Source of the DNA: Mordavella massiliensis
GTDB lineage: Bacteria > Bacillota > Clostridia > Lachnospirales > Lachnospiraceae
Assembly (NCBI RefSeq): GCF_016902415.1
Contig: NZ_JACJLV010000001.1
Coordinates: 62,001 to 126,000, forward strand
DNA length: 64,000 bases
Direction of reading: 5' to 3'
Shown: positions 36,114 to 44,737 of the stretch, piece by piece
How positions within the stretch are numbered: the first letter of the stretch is position 1
How the letters are laid out: each line of letters starts with the position of its first letter
Notes under the pieces: model-generated
Database searches by the model: none
Told to the model about the DNA's origin: nothing
What the model saw: the letters and a program-made list of their open reading frames with translations, nothing else
Position numbers and translations under genes: made by a program

Positions 36114-37868
36114 TTAATCCGCATCCACCACAACAAATTCATCGTTCGCTTTCAGCCGCAGACGATGGCTGAGAAATTCTTCGATTTTGAACTCATTTTT
36201 CTTGTCATAGTCTGCGGTCAGTTTAAAGTTTGGATGCTGCGTAAGATCATATTTATCCGATAAAAACGGTCTGACTCCACGCAGCTGTAAGATACATTTA
36301 CTGCCATCCAGTACGGCAAGTTCATCCACGGAAGCAAGGTCTTTCCCCAATTTTTGATAATTCATGCCGTAAGACGGGCTGTTACCTCTGGTATTTGATG
36401 TGTTGTACATATCAATGGTTTCTTTCCCAAGTGCCTGATTCAGTTCTTTCAGAGTGGTCGGCTCAGAACCACCAAGAAAGATACGGGAGTCCATGTTACC
36501 AATGATCGTGTCGGCATTGTCCTTGTAAATTGCCTTCAGCTGAGATTGTGCCTGCAATACCAGACAGGCGGAAATCTCTCTGGAACGAATCGTTGCCACC
36601 AGTTTTTCGAGATTCGGAATCTGTCCAATATTGGCAGCTTCATCGATCAAACATCTCACATGAACCGGAAGTCTGCCGCCGTACACATCATCTGCTTTCT
36701 CACACAGCAGATTAAAAAGCTGCGTGTATATCATGGAAATCAGGAAATTAAAGGTGCTGTCCGTGTCCGACATGATAAGGAACAAAGCAGTTTTCTTATC
36801 TCCAAGCGTATCCAGCTGTAACTCATCGTAGGCGGTAATATCCCGCACCTCCTGAATGTCAAAGGGAGCCAGCCGAGCACCGCAGGAAATAAGAATACTT
36901 TTCGCTGTTTTGCCTGCCGCCAGTTTATACTTTTTATATTGGCGGACAGCAAAATGATCTGGCTTTTTCTTTTCAAGGGCTTCAAACATCATATCAACCG
37001 GATTCTGAAATTCTTCGTCATCCTCACGCACTTCCATCGCATTCAGAAATTCAATCAGAGTAGAAAAATTCTGCTCCTCCAGTGGCGCTTCATAATGGAT
37101 ATACCCAATCAAAGCACAGTAGAGGAGTGTTTCCGCTTTCGTCCAGAACTCGTCACCGGCTTTTCCATCTCCCTTTGTGTTTGCTATCAGCGTTGTCACC
37201 AGCTTCAGAATGTCTTTTTCGGAATGGATATATGCCATCGGGTTATAGTGCATCGACTTTTTAAAGTTGATGGTGTTGAAAATCTTGATGTTGTAATTGT
37301 TCTTCAAAAGTGCATTGCCGCACTCAATGACAATACTTCCCTTCGGATCAGTGACAACGTAGCTTGAGTGCATCTGAAGCAAGTTAGGCTTCAGCCAAAA
37401 GCGGGTTTTACCGGAACCGGAACCACCTACAATCAGGACATTTTTATTTCTGGCGTTGGCAGGATTTTTCGGACGGTTGCTCATCATCAATCGCTCCGTT
37501 TTTGTGAGAATGATATTGTCCTCAAATTTCGGAGCCATAAACGGTTCAATATCTTTGGCGGTTCCCCATCGGGCAGAGCCATACTCTACATTGTGACGGT
37601 ATTTTTTTGCGTTTTTTCCCCGCAAATACACTGCCACCCGCAAACCGGCTCCGCAGGCGATGCCAATAAGCAAATCAAACGGGTATAAGCTCGGCAAAGG
37701 GTTTCCAAACGCCGCCGGAAGGGTAGAAAAAAGGCTGAGGATTTTAGCGGAACTGTCCGCACCCTCAGCCATACGCCATGCTTCTCCGAAATTCGTTGCA
37801 ATCAATCCCACAATGAAATATGGGATATTCAGAATCAGAAGCTTTTTAATTTTTTTAGAGTCCATCAC
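36114..37868 (-). CDS. VirD4-like coupling protein (CD1115 family)
   Basis: 584 residues. Two N-terminal membrane helices (about 8-30 and 55-80), Walker A GGSGSGKTRFWLKPNLLQ near 149, Walker B-like LIDEAANIGQIPNLE, and the TraG-type box SREISACLVLQAQSQLK. The coupling protein links the relaxosome to the channel and pumps DNA. ATGA-type contact with the PcfB gene upstream. Confidence 0.95.
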   Translation of the reverse strand: MMDSKKIKKLLILNIPYFIVGLIATNFGEAWRMAEGADSSAKILSLFSTLPAAFGNPLPSLYPFDLLIGIACGAGLRVAVYLRGKNAKKYRHNVEYGSARWGTAKDIEPFMAPKFEDNIILTKTERLMMSNRPKNPANARNKNVLIVGGSGSGKTRFWLKPNLLQMHSSYVVTDPKGSIVIECGNALLKNNYNIKIFNTINFKKSMHYNPMAYIHSEKDILKLVTTLIANTKGDGKAGDEFWTKAETLLYCALIGYIHYEAPLEEQNFSTLIEFLNAMEVREDDEEFQNPVDMMFEALEKKKPDHFAVRQYKKYKLAAGKTAKSILISCGARLAPFDIQEVRDITAYDELQLDTLGDKKTALFLIMSDTDSTFNFLISMIYTQLFNLLCEKADDVYGGRLPVHVRCLIDEAANIGQIPNLEKLVATIRSREISACLVLQAQSQLKAIYKDNADTIIGNMDSRIFLGGSEPTTLKELNQALGKETIDMYNTSNTRGNSPSYGMNYQKLGKDLASVDELAVLDGSKCILQLRGVRPFLSDKYDLTQHPNFKLTADYDKKNEFKIEEFLSHRLRLKANDEFVVVDAD

Positions 37869-38347
37869 AGATCACGCTCCTGTTTCTTTTCCCGAATCTT
37901 CTTCGGCACGGATGCTACCAGATTTTTAAACTTACTGAGCTGTGCCAGCACACTCGGTTTCTTGTCCTTCGTCATTGACCTTGCCTGATGTTCCTTGCAG
38001 ATGGAATCCAGTGCATCGGCATCCTTTGCACGGACAAAAACAAAATAGCGGGGCGGATCAACCGTCTTATCCTTCCGTACCGCAAAATCTACACCATACT
38101 TTTTGGCAAGACGCTCAAAGTCTTTGATGCCTTCTTTTTCAATTTCCGCATTGGCAGCACCCTGATTCTGCCCCAACAGTTTTTTTACCGACTGCTTTCC
38201 ATGCACCGCCGGATCTCTGCCTTTTCTTGCCTTTACCTTCTCACGATGCTGCATATATTTGCGAATACCAGCAATAATGCTTCTTACCGTCAGCCTGGTT
38301 GTACTGATTGCCAGATTGACTGTCCTGTTTTCCACTTCTTCCTGCAA
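37865..38347 (-). CDS. PcfB family protein
   Basis: 160 residues, MQEEVENRTVNLAISTTRLTVRSI. Basic central part and the C-terminal PSVLAQLSKFKNLV tail. PcfB/DUF3801 proteins of conjugative plasmids and ICEs work with VirD4 in relaxosome delivery. Overlaps the VirD4 start by 4 bases. Confidence 0.88.
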   Translation of the reverse strand: MQEEVENRTVNLAISTTRLTVRSIIAGIRKYMQHREKVKARKGRDPAVHGKQSVKKLLGQNQGAANAEIEKEGIKDFERLAKKYGVDFAVRKDKTVDPPRYFVFVRAKDADALDSICKEHQARSMTKDKKPSVLAQLSKFKNLVASVPKKIREKKQERDL

Positions 38348-38388
38348 AGCAATCTACCTCCTTCCACACATGATAGAGAGAATAAACC

Positions 38389-38817
38389 TCAACGGTCTAT
38401 TCCTTTGGATTTTTGCTTCTGCTTCCTGGGCTGCTTGTCAGGAATATCATGAGTTTTCTTAAATTCTGCAATCCCTTTGGGATCAAATTCTTTTAATTTC
38501 TCCAAATCAAACGCCACCACAGAATATTTTCCAAATCCCTGTTTAACGGTATATGGCAGCACTTTTCCCAGTTTATTCTCTTTGATGAACGCTAACAGGT
38601 CTTTGCTGATGTCACCGTTGATGAACGCTTCATTCGGTTCCAAAGAAAAAGCCGGAAGATTTACTGTCATATCAGCAAATGGTTCCGGTCCGTCTTCACC
38701 ATGAGAAGTAATTCCAATATAAAGCCGATCGCCGTATTGATATTCACCAATATGCAGCGATACTTTTTCTTCGCCCAGTTCCCATTTAAAGGGTACAATT
38801 TTCAAATTTTCATCCAC
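38389..38817 (-). CDS. DUF4313-like protein
   Basis: 142 residues, MDENLKIVPFKWELGEEKVSLHIGEYQYG. Beta-rich N-terminal half with MTVNLPAFSLEPNEAFINGD, then a basic Lys/Gln tail (KQPRKQKQKSKG). Belongs by pattern to the small DUF4313 proteins of Clostridial ICEs. Function unknown. Confidence 0.7.
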   Translation of the reverse strand: MDENLKIVPFKWELGEEKVSLHIGEYQYGDRLYIGITSHGEDGPEPFADMTVNLPAFSLEPNEAFINGDISKDLLAFIKENKLGKVLPYTVKQGFGKYSVVAFDLEKLKEFDPKGIAEFKKTHDIPDKQPRKQKQKSKGIDR

Positions 38818-38835
38818 TGTTTTCTCCTTTCCTTT

Positions 38836-39144
38836 TTATCGAACTACATCTTTTTGATCGTAGAACAGATTTCCTCTGGATACTTTGGCATGACTGACAA
38901 TCTTGATATGTCCTTTTTCCTGATTCTCCAGACATTTCTCATATCCTGCCTGTGTCAGATACAGCCGGGTTCTTTCGCCTTTCCATCCAACCGGGGAATC
39001 ATTTGTGAGAACATCAAAAATAATCATATGACGGGTATCATCGGCAAATCGCTCCAGACCCATATAAGAATGTCCGTGATATTCTTTTGCCCCAGCCTTG
39101 AGCCGCATTTCTTCCATCAATTCTCCAATCGTTTTCCCTGCCAT
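38836..39144 (-). CDS. Hypothetical ICE protein
   Basis: 102 residues, MAGKTIGELMEEMRLKAGAKEYHGHSYMGL, with TRLYLTQAGYEKCLENQEKGHIKIVSHAKV. No membrane segment, and I recognise no family. Compact operon position between DUF4313-like and DUF3846-like genes supports it as real. Confidence 0.65.
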   Translation of the reverse strand: MAGKTIGELMEEMRLKAGAKEYHGHSYMGLERFADDTRHMIIFDVLTNDSPVGWKGERTRLYLTQAGYEKCLENQEKGHIKIVSHAKVSRGNLFYDQKDVVR

Positions 39145-39156
39145 CCTGTATCCCCC

Positions 39157-39798
39157 TTAAAGAACATCCCTGTCAGGACTGATTTTCTGCGGCATGGTTT
39201 CCGCTTTCCGGGGAACATCAGCAGATTTCACCTTGTCCTCCGGCAAAGGGAGCGCCATAACACTGCGTCCCATCCGTACAAACATTTCCGGCTGGTGAAA
39301 CTCCTTTTCAAATTGCTCCATCAGTTCCGGGGAAAGGGAAGCGAAATCTTCTTCTCCAAGACCAACCACCAGAAAATCACCGGCGATAATATCATAAATC
39401 TGCCCGTTATCATCCCGCAGTGCCCGGTTCAGCTCGTTTCCATTTATCTTGCCCTCCTCATTCACCACGAGAGCAACTTCTTCATTGAACGGATAGACCG
39501 CTTCAATATCACCGCCCACAGCTTTCTGCAAATCTTCCAGTTCACCGCCAATCTGAACAGCCTGTGGATACATTCCCGGTTTGACCAGAAGAACATCCAT
39601 CAGATTCTTTTGATCCTGCACGATCTCTCGTTCCGCTTCCGTATCAAAGGTAACCCCTGCGAAATTTTCAGAATCCAGAATATATTCCGAATCGTAATAC
39701 GCCTGTCTTACCTGTTCTTCGGCTTCTTCATGGGAAGCGGCTTCCACCGTCACAGTCTTTTCAAGTGTTTCCGTGATTTTGATGTCGTATTCTTTCAC
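39157..39798 (-). CDS. DpnD/PcfM N-terminal plus DUF3846 protein
   Basis: 213 residues. The first 60 (MKEYDIKITETLEKTVTVEAASHEEAEEQVRQAYYDSEYIL) look like DpnD/PcfM; the following MDVLLVKPGMYPQAVQIGGELEDLQKAVGGDIEAVYPFNEEVALVVNEEGKINGNELNRAL is DUF3846-like. A fusion of two small ICE/plasmid domains. Role unknown, perhaps regulatory or antirestriction. Confidence 0.8.
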   Translation of the reverse strand: MKEYDIKITETLEKTVTVEAASHEEAEEQVRQAYYDSEYILDSENFAGVTFDTEAEREIVQDQKNLMDVLLVKPGMYPQAVQIGGELEDLQKAVGGDIEAVYPFNEEVALVVNEEGKINGNELNRALRDDNGQIYDIIAGDFLVVGLGEEDFASLSPELMEQFEKEFHQPEMFVRMGRSVMALPLPEDKVKSADVPRKAETMPQKISPDRDVL

Positions 39799-39832
39799 AA
39801 CTCTCGACCTCCGTTTCTGTTCGACATAGAAA

Positions 39833-39877
39833 AAGCGACCATCTACAAACCTTACAGTTCATAAATAGTCGCTTCGC
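39833..39877 (-). terminator. Hairpin spanning the end of the 170-residue gene
   Basis: AGCGAC and GTCGCT arms on the minus strand around the stop codon at 39852, followed by TTTTTC. A weak to moderate terminator. Confidence 0.45.
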
Positions 39878-40364
39878 TTTCCCATTGAGGAATACACATA
39901 TCATCCAGTTCTTCCATCAGGCTTTCAGGAGTGAAGAACAGGTCATCTCTTTCTTTCAGCAGCTTCACAATGGAACGGTATTCTGTTGTGTAATAATAAT
40001 CTTCAGATTTCACAACCATGCTGACATTGTGTACCACTGCAAAACTCATATCTTCCAGAAGCCACAGTTCCCGATTATAGGAAGTATCCACCATATCAAA
40101 GACGCTGATTTCCATATCGGTGTAAAGCAGGCAGGCTCTCTGCACGAATAATTCCTTACCACGATACTCAAATCCCCGGTCAATATTGGTTCTTATCGTG
40201 TACTCGTAAGGAGTTTCCGCCTTATCTCTCAGAGCCATACAGATTTCCGGCAGGCACAAAGCCACACTGCCGACTTCCTCCTCGTCATACGCTTCATAAT
40301 CCTCCGGCTGGTACAGATCAAACAGCCATTTCAAAGCGTCGCTCATTTCTTTTTCAGTAAACAT
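39852..40364 (-). CDS. Hypothetical acidic ICE protein
   Basis: 170 residues from MFTEKEMSDALKWLFDLYQPEDYEAYDEEEVG; the frame extends 60 codons upstream but that part overlaps ParB and has no ribosome site. Acidic, soluble, with several Tyr-rich stretches (VKSEDYYYTTEYRSIVKLL). No recognised family. Located directly behind parB. Confidence 0.7.
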   Translation of the reverse strand: MFTEKEMSDALKWLFDLYQPEDYEAYDEEEVGSVALCLPEICMALRDKAETPYEYTIRTNIDRGFEYRGKELFVQRACLLYTDMEISVFDMVDTSYNRELWLLEDMSFAVVHNVSMVVKSEDYYYTTEYRSIVKLLKERDDLFFTPESLMEELDDMCIPQWESEATIYEL

Positions 40365-40374
40365 CCATATCCTC

Positions 40375-41301
40375 CTATCGCTCCATAGATTTCTCTCGTT
40401 TTTTCTGCCACTGCTCCAGCAGTTTAATGATGGTGTCCTCCATCTGCTTCGGCGTATAGGACTTCGGAAAATATTTCCGGAGCACATCATTTTTGATGGT
40501 GACCTTATCCAGCTCACTTTTCTTTTCTTCGGACATAATGGCACACATGGCGTCCAGGCTGCATTTTCCTTCCTGACTGAATTTTTTCAGCCGCTGTGCC
40601 TGCGACAGGGAAGGAGTCGCCTGAGCATAGTCCATCGCTTCCAGAAAGTCTTTCTGTTCCTCTTTTTTCAGGTAAGACAGCTCCACCGCCGGATTGAAAG
40701 CGATTTTCTTTTCGTCTACCATATCCAGCAGTTCAGGAATCAGCTCTGTCAGACGGATAAATCGTCGCACCGACTCTCTACTAACTCCCATAGATTCTCC
40801 CAATTCTTCATTAGCTCGCAACTTCGACACAACTTGTGTCGAAGTTAAATCCGACCTTGCTCCCTGATGTTTCATCGCTTCCAATTTCATCTTATAAGCG
40901 AAAGCCCTCTCACTGGGAAGAAGGGTTTCCCTTTGCAAATTGGAATCCACCATCAAAATCGTGGCGGCATCATCGTCCATATCCCGCACAATTACCGGCA
41001 TGGTTTCTTTTCCGGCAAGCTCGGATGCATGGTGGCGGCGGTGTCCTGCAATCAGCTCATAACCGCCTTCCGGACGGGGACGGGCAATCGCCGGTGTCAT
41101 AACGCCAAACTGTGCGATGCTCTCTACAGTTTTCTGCATGGCATCATCGTCCAGTACCTTGAACGGATGTCCCTTAAATGGATGAAGTTCAGAAAGAGGA
41201 ATCTCCTGTACCCGTTCCTGCTGGGATTCTTCCCTTGACTGGTCAGTCTGGAAAATATCATCGTAGCTGCTCAAGCTGATGTTTCCGCTTTTTTTCAGCA
41301 T
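40375..41301 (-). CDS. parB: ParB/Spo0J family partition protein
   Basis: 308 residues. The N-terminal ParB nuclease-like fold has EIPLSELHPFKGHPFKVLDD and the CTP-binding GHRRHHASELAGKETMPVIV; the HTH follows (LGESMGVSRESVRRFIRLTEL). It binds parS sites and spreads. Start lies inside the 3' end of parA. It is part of the ICE replication/maintenance block. Confidence 0.93.
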   Translation of the reverse strand: MLKKSGNISLSSYDDIFQTDQSREESQQERVQEIPLSELHPFKGHPFKVLDDDAMQKTVESIAQFGVMTPAIARPRPEGGYELIAGHRRHHASELAGKETMPVIVRDMDDDAATILMVDSNLQRETLLPSERAFAYKMKLEAMKHQGARSDLTSTQVVSKLRANEELGESMGVSRESVRRFIRLTELIPELLDMVDEKKIAFNPAVELSYLKKEEQKDFLEAMDYAQATPSLSQAQRLKKFSQEGKCSLDAMCAIMSEEKKSELDKVTIKNDVLRKYFPKSYTPKQMEDTIIKLLEQWQKKREKSMER

Positions 41302-42082
41302 TGCGAAGCACCTCCTTTGTCAGTACCCGATAGGCATCCGCCACCTTGCCTTTGGGATCATGCTTAAAAATACTGGTTCCTTCCGCACTGATTTCCTCTG
41401 CACGGACAGAACGGGGAATATCTGTCTTATAAACTTTGAGCTTCCCACCATAGTTTTCCCGAATCAGGCTGCTGATTTCTTTTGAATAATTCGTGCGGCT
41501 GTCCACCATCGTCAGCAGGATACCTTCAATTTTTAACTTCGGATTGATTTGCCTGCGTACCTTATTGATCGTCTGTAAAAGCTGTTCCAGACCTTTTGCC
41601 GGAAGATAAGCTGCCTGCACCGGAATCAGCACATTGTCAGCCGCAGCCAGTGCATTGACTGTGAGCATCCCCAGAGAAGGCATACAATCCAGAAGGATAA
41701 AATCATAGTTCTGTTTCACAGTATCGAGGTACTGCCTGAGAATGGTTTCCCTGCTCATGGCATTCACCAGAGATACCTCCAAACCGGATAATTCGATATT
41801 GGCTGGCATCAGGTCAACACCTTCCGGGTGATGCAGAATACCTTCACCTGGAGCAATCGGCTGTTCAAGCAGGATTTTCCCCATCACATCTGACAGGGTA
41901 GGAGAGAGCTGATCGGGAACAGGATGTCCCAGGCAAATGGTCAGCGATGCCTGTGGATCGGTATCTACCAGGAGCACCTTCTTCCCCTTCATTGCAAGAC
42001 CAATGCCGAGATTCTCACAGGTTGTGGTCTTGCCCGTCCCGCCTTTTTGATTCACTACAGCCATGACCGTTGCTTTCGACAA
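41258..42082 (-). CDS. parA: ParA/Soj-like ATPase
   Basis: 274 residues if TTG at 42082 is used (LSKATVMAVVNQKGGTGKTTTC). The deviant Walker A is KGGTGKTT, the second box VLLVDTDPQASLT. The ATP-driven partner of ParB. A GGAGAGGTGG site lies a few bases before this TTG, while the ATG at 42109 has only a weak site, so I prefer TTG; nine residues are uncertain. Confidence 0.93.
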   Translation of the reverse strand: MSKATVMAVVNQKGGTGKTTTCENLGIGLAMKGKKVLLVDTDPQASLTICLGHPVPDQLSPTLSDVMGKILLEQPIAPGEGILHHPEGVDLMPANIELSGLEVSLVNAMSRETILRQYLDTVKQNYDFILLDCMPSLGMLTVNALAAADNVLIPVQAAYLPAKGLEQLLQTINKVRRQINPKLKIEGILLTMVDSRTNYSKEISSLIRENYGGKLKVYKTDIPRSVRAEEISAEGTSIFKHDPKGKVADAYRVLTKEVLRNAEKKRKHQLEQLR

Positions 42083-42135
42083 TTTTTCCACCTCTCCTTC
42101 GTTTTTCATACTTGTTCAATCTTCATCACCTCCCT

Positions 42136-43026
42136 TCATCCTTCAGACAGATCATGCCGCACCAGTGCGTCAAAATATCCATCTATTGTCAGGATAGAAT
42201 TATATATCGCTGCAAGCAGATACTGTTTGATATTGCGAATCTTCGTTGTATTTTCCTTAAAGCAGTCCATCACAAACTTAATATGCTCCGAATTAAGTTT
42301 CATAAAACGACTTCTCACAATCTCTACTGGTTTATCATCGCCTGCAATACGAATCTGTTTTCTTTTACTGCACATGGTTTCCACGATCAGAGCCACAATA
42401 GAGTCCAGCAGTTCTTTATCATACGGATAATTCTTGTAGAGGATTTCAATCTCAAGATGCTCAAAAAAGTATTCATGATAGTATGAGTAATCCCCATCCG
42501 TTCCGTGTTCCATTCCGAAATCTCCGGAAGGAAAGGAAAGATTCATATTATTATCATTAAGATTATTTTTATTAGTATTATTACCGTGTCCTTTTGACAT
42601 TTCCAAAGATGTCAGATTGCCATTTCCAGAAGTGTCATTTTCACACTTCAAGAAATGTCCTTCCTGTTCGCTCTGTGGAAGAATAAATTTTTTCATATAA
42701 ATCAGATTCGGTTTCCCCAGTCCCTGCTTCTTCCGCCAGATGAGATTCCCCTTTTTCTCAAGTTCTGCAAGCAGCTGAATCGCTTTCTTATTCCCGCAGC
42801 CAAGTGCTTCCATGATATCTTCAACCGTATAGATGATGTAAACTCTTCCGTCTTTATCAATCCATCCGTTTTTCCGGGAAATACCCATCCGATCCAGAAA
42901 TAAGCCATACAGCAGTTTTGATTCCGCTGACAAGCTGCGATACCGTTCATTGGTAAACAGAAGTTTGGGAACCCGGTAAAAAGCGTATTGTTCGGATTCC
43001 TCAATTCCAAAGAATTCCTCATACAT
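42136..43026 (-). CDS. repA: RepA-type replication initiator
   Basis: 296 residues. N-terminal winged-helix initiator domain: MYEEFFGIEESEQYAFYRVPKLLFTNERYRSLSAESKLLYGLFLDRMGISRKNGWIDKDGRVYIIYTVEDIMEALGC. A poly-Asn linker (NNTNKNNLNDNNMN) leads to a C-terminal helical domain (DUF6017-like). ICEs of this class use it to replicate after excision. It is at the head of the partition genes. Confidence 0.9.
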   Translation of the reverse strand: MYEEFFGIEESEQYAFYRVPKLLFTNERYRSLSAESKLLYGLFLDRMGISRKNGWIDKDGRVYIIYTVEDIMEALGCGNKKAIQLLAELEKKGNLIWRKKQGLGKPNLIYMKKFILPQSEQEGHFLKCENDTSGNGNLTSLEMSKGHGNNTNKNNLNDNNMNLSFPSGDFGMEHGTDGDYSYYHEYFFEHLEIEILYKNYPYDKELLDSIVALIVETMCSKRKQIRIAGDDKPVEIVRSRFMKLNSEHIKFVMDCFKENTTKIRNIKQYLLAAIYNSILTIDGYFDALVRHDLSEG

Positions 43027-43219
43027 TTTTCACACTCACCACCTCTTTCGGCGGGAAATTTTCTTTCCTCAGCGGCGTCTTACGAATTGTGCTGTCCCTG
43101 ATCTGATACGGGCATCGTGTGTAATAGCAAAAGCGATACCGCCAGCGTGGCTGAAAGTATTCGCACCTTTTACATTCTTTCGGATACTGATAGCGGGAAT
43201 ATTTTTTTCTCCTTTGCAT
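43019..43219 (-). CDS. Small cysteine-rich protein
   Basis: 66 residues, very basic, with CKRCEYF and CYYTRCPYQI pairs that could bind zinc. Its end overlaps the RepA start by 8 bases, so it is translationally linked. Function unknown. Confidence 0.65.
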   Translation of the reverse strand: MQRRKKYSRYQYPKECKRCEYFQPRWRYRFCYYTRCPYQIRDSTIRKTPLRKENFPPKEVVSVKNV

Positions 43220-43236
43220 CTTCTTTCACCTCTCTA

Positions 43237-43464
43237 CTAACCCTTGATGCCAATCTCACGCATTATCTGTTTTGTACACCATCCGATACAGGGATGTACT
43301 CGTCCGTAAGGGCATCCGTCACAATCGCTTTTTTCTTTTTCCGGTTCAGAAATAATAAAATAGCAGTTCTCTTTTCCGAGAGAGCATCCCTGCCTTGCAT
43401 TTTTCCAGAAAAAGCACAGCGAGCAATCTTCCGGCTTTTCCGCAGCATATTTTTTGTTACTCAC
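43237..43464 (-). CDS. Small cysteine-rich protein
   Basis: 75 residues, MSNKKYAAEKPEDCSLCFFWKNARQGCSLGKENCYFI, with CxxC, CDGCPYG and CIGWC motifs, probably a metal-binding fold. Adjacent to the similar 66-residue gene. Function unknown. Confidence 0.7.
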   Translation of the reverse strand: MSNKKYAAEKPEDCSLCFFWKNARQGCSLGKENCYFIISEPEKEKSDCDGCPYGRVHPCIGWCTKQIMREIGIKG

Positions 43465-43508
43465 AATCGCTCCTCCTGCCTTCCTTTTTTATTTTGGGTA
43501 AAAAAATA

Positions 43509-43547
43509 GAGCGTTTACCCTTCCCCATAGGGGATGAATAAACGCTC
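43509..43547 (-). terminator. Terminator between DUF5348 and the cysteine-rich genes
   Basis: GAGCGTTTA (43509-43517) and TAAACGCTC (43539-43547) with an inner CCCC/GGGG stem; T-rich run on the minus strand. Confidence 0.75.
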
Positions 43548-43612
43548 AATGTAACATTATGTTTGACAAGTTATTCCAGAAAGCCTATCCTGTAAATAGA
43601 GATACCAGCTTT

Positions 43613-43837
43613 TCAGCTCATCCGGACTCTTAATCCGATAAGCGATGAAGTCGGAATGCCAACCAGATACCAGCCAGTGTCTCCGCAGGCATATTCAATC
43701 CGTGTAGGCTTCCAGCGGTTGTTTACGAACACCTCCATACAGGTGCCGCAGTGTAAACCTCCGTAGTATTCCTCCAGATTAAAACGAACATCCATGCGAT
43801 CCGTTTTCTGGTCATAAACCAAAACCCCTTGCTTCAT
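43613..43837 (-). CDS. DUF5348 family protein
   Basis: 74 residues from MKQGVLVYDQKTDRMDVRF, with LEEYYGGLHCGTCMEVFVNNRW, the DUF5348 signature. It is the outermost clear ICE gene on this side, so the element boundary follows in the next 300 bases. Confidence 0.82.
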   Translation of the reverse strand: MKQGVLVYDQKTDRMDVRFNLEEYYGGLHCGTCMEVFVNNRWKPTRIEYACGDTGWYLVGIPTSSLIGLRVRMS

Positions 43838-44137
43838 TTTGAACCTCCATTCTTTTAATCTTAGTTTCACCATGTTTACGGAAACCTAATCAAATCAATG
43901 GGGTTTTGACCTGAAATCTTGGACAAAAATCAGCGAAAACCCTTTGTTTTCAAGGTTTCTAACCGTTGCCCTTATTATAACTGGTTAGTCGATCCTCCTG
44001 ACTATTCCCGTTGCTTTCATAAGTTTCTCCTTCTGAATGATTTTGCTATTAGTATCACTCATTTTGAAAAAAATATGAATGCCGGGCAAAAATTCTGTTC
44101 TTGATTTTTTCATCTTCTGTGCTATACTTTTAGACAT
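43838..44137. other. Gene-free stretch with ICE right boundary and tRNA promoter
   Basis: No gene seen. The right end of the ICE must lie here, because ICE genes stop at 43837 and a chromosomal tRNA begins at 44138. Near 43937-43960 an imperfect dyad (AAACC...GGTTT) could be part of a recombination site. The last part holds the tRNA promoter. Confidence 0.5.
44101..44128 (+). promoter_or_regulatory. Promoter of tRNA-Ala
   Basis: TTGATT (44101-44106), 16-base spacer, TATACT (44123-44128), ending 9 bases before the tRNA. Confidence 0.7.
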
Positions 44138-44210
44138 GGGGCATTAGCGCAGTTGGGAGCGCGCAACATTCGCATTGTTGAGGCCACGGGTTCGAATCCC
44201 GTATGCTCCA
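44138..44210 (+). tRNA. tRNA-Ala (anticodon CGC)
   Basis: 73 bases forming a full cloverleaf. Acceptor arm GGGGCAT/ATGCTCC carries the alanine identity pair G3:U70. D arm GCGC/GCGC, anticodon loop TTCGCAT gives CGC, T arm has GGTTCGAATCC. CCA is not encoded. Confidence 0.95.
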
Positions 44211-44217
44211 TATTTTA

Positions 44218-44249
44218 AAAAACCGCGTATTTTTAACTACGCGGTTTTT
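44218..44249. terminator. Bidirectional terminator behind tRNA-Ala
   Basis: AACCGCGTA (44221-44229) and TACGCGGTT (44238-44246), with A-run before and T-run after. Serves the tRNA (plus) and the MFS remnant (minus). Confidence 0.85.
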
Positions 44250-44255
44250 CTATAT

Positions 44256-44737
44256 CTACATGATTTTCCCTCTGTAATAACTTTCCAATAAGATTCCACC
44301 CGCAACAGACAGGCAGATAAATATCATAACCAGTGAATAACTCAACCCTTTGTCGTCTATAACATATCCCACAAAAGGTAATAAAACCACCTGCGGTACT
44401 TTTGACACCAGGCTTCTGATCGAAAAGTCTGGTTCGCAAAAAATTCTTCTGACAATTCCTTCACCGTTTTAATATCTTTTTTATATTCCCTGACATTTTC
44501 TAATCGAACAGCCATTAGCAACGCCAGTGTACAGATTATAATACTTATCACAAACGGATACCTTTTGTTTATCGCGTACAGATACCCGATACTGATGGAA
44601 AATATACCTGACAGAATAAAATGAATCGAATCCAGTTTCCCTGCGACTTTTGTATAGTCATCTTTATTATCCAGTATCAGATATAAATAGGTCTCATCTG
44701 CGCCGGATGCAAAAACTTTATATAGAGCTACATTCAC
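44256..44737 (-). pseudogene. MFS transporter remnant
   Basis: Two adjoining frames carry parts of one transporter. Upstream part: SGADETYLYLILDNKDDYTKVAGKLDSI plus helices through LALLMAVRLEN, recalling the middle of MFS proteins. After a frame change near 44460 the shifted frame continues with VVLLPFVGYVIDDKGLSYSLVMIFICLSVAGGILLESYYRG to a stop at 44256, like the last two helices. Most of the protein is gone and there is a frameshift, so it is a decayed gene. Confidence 0.7.

Noticed and set aside
44138-44210. tRNA-Ala 3' end as ICE attachment site
   Set aside because: The ICE lies on the 5' side of an intact tRNA, and no copy of the tRNA 3' end was seen on the ICE side.
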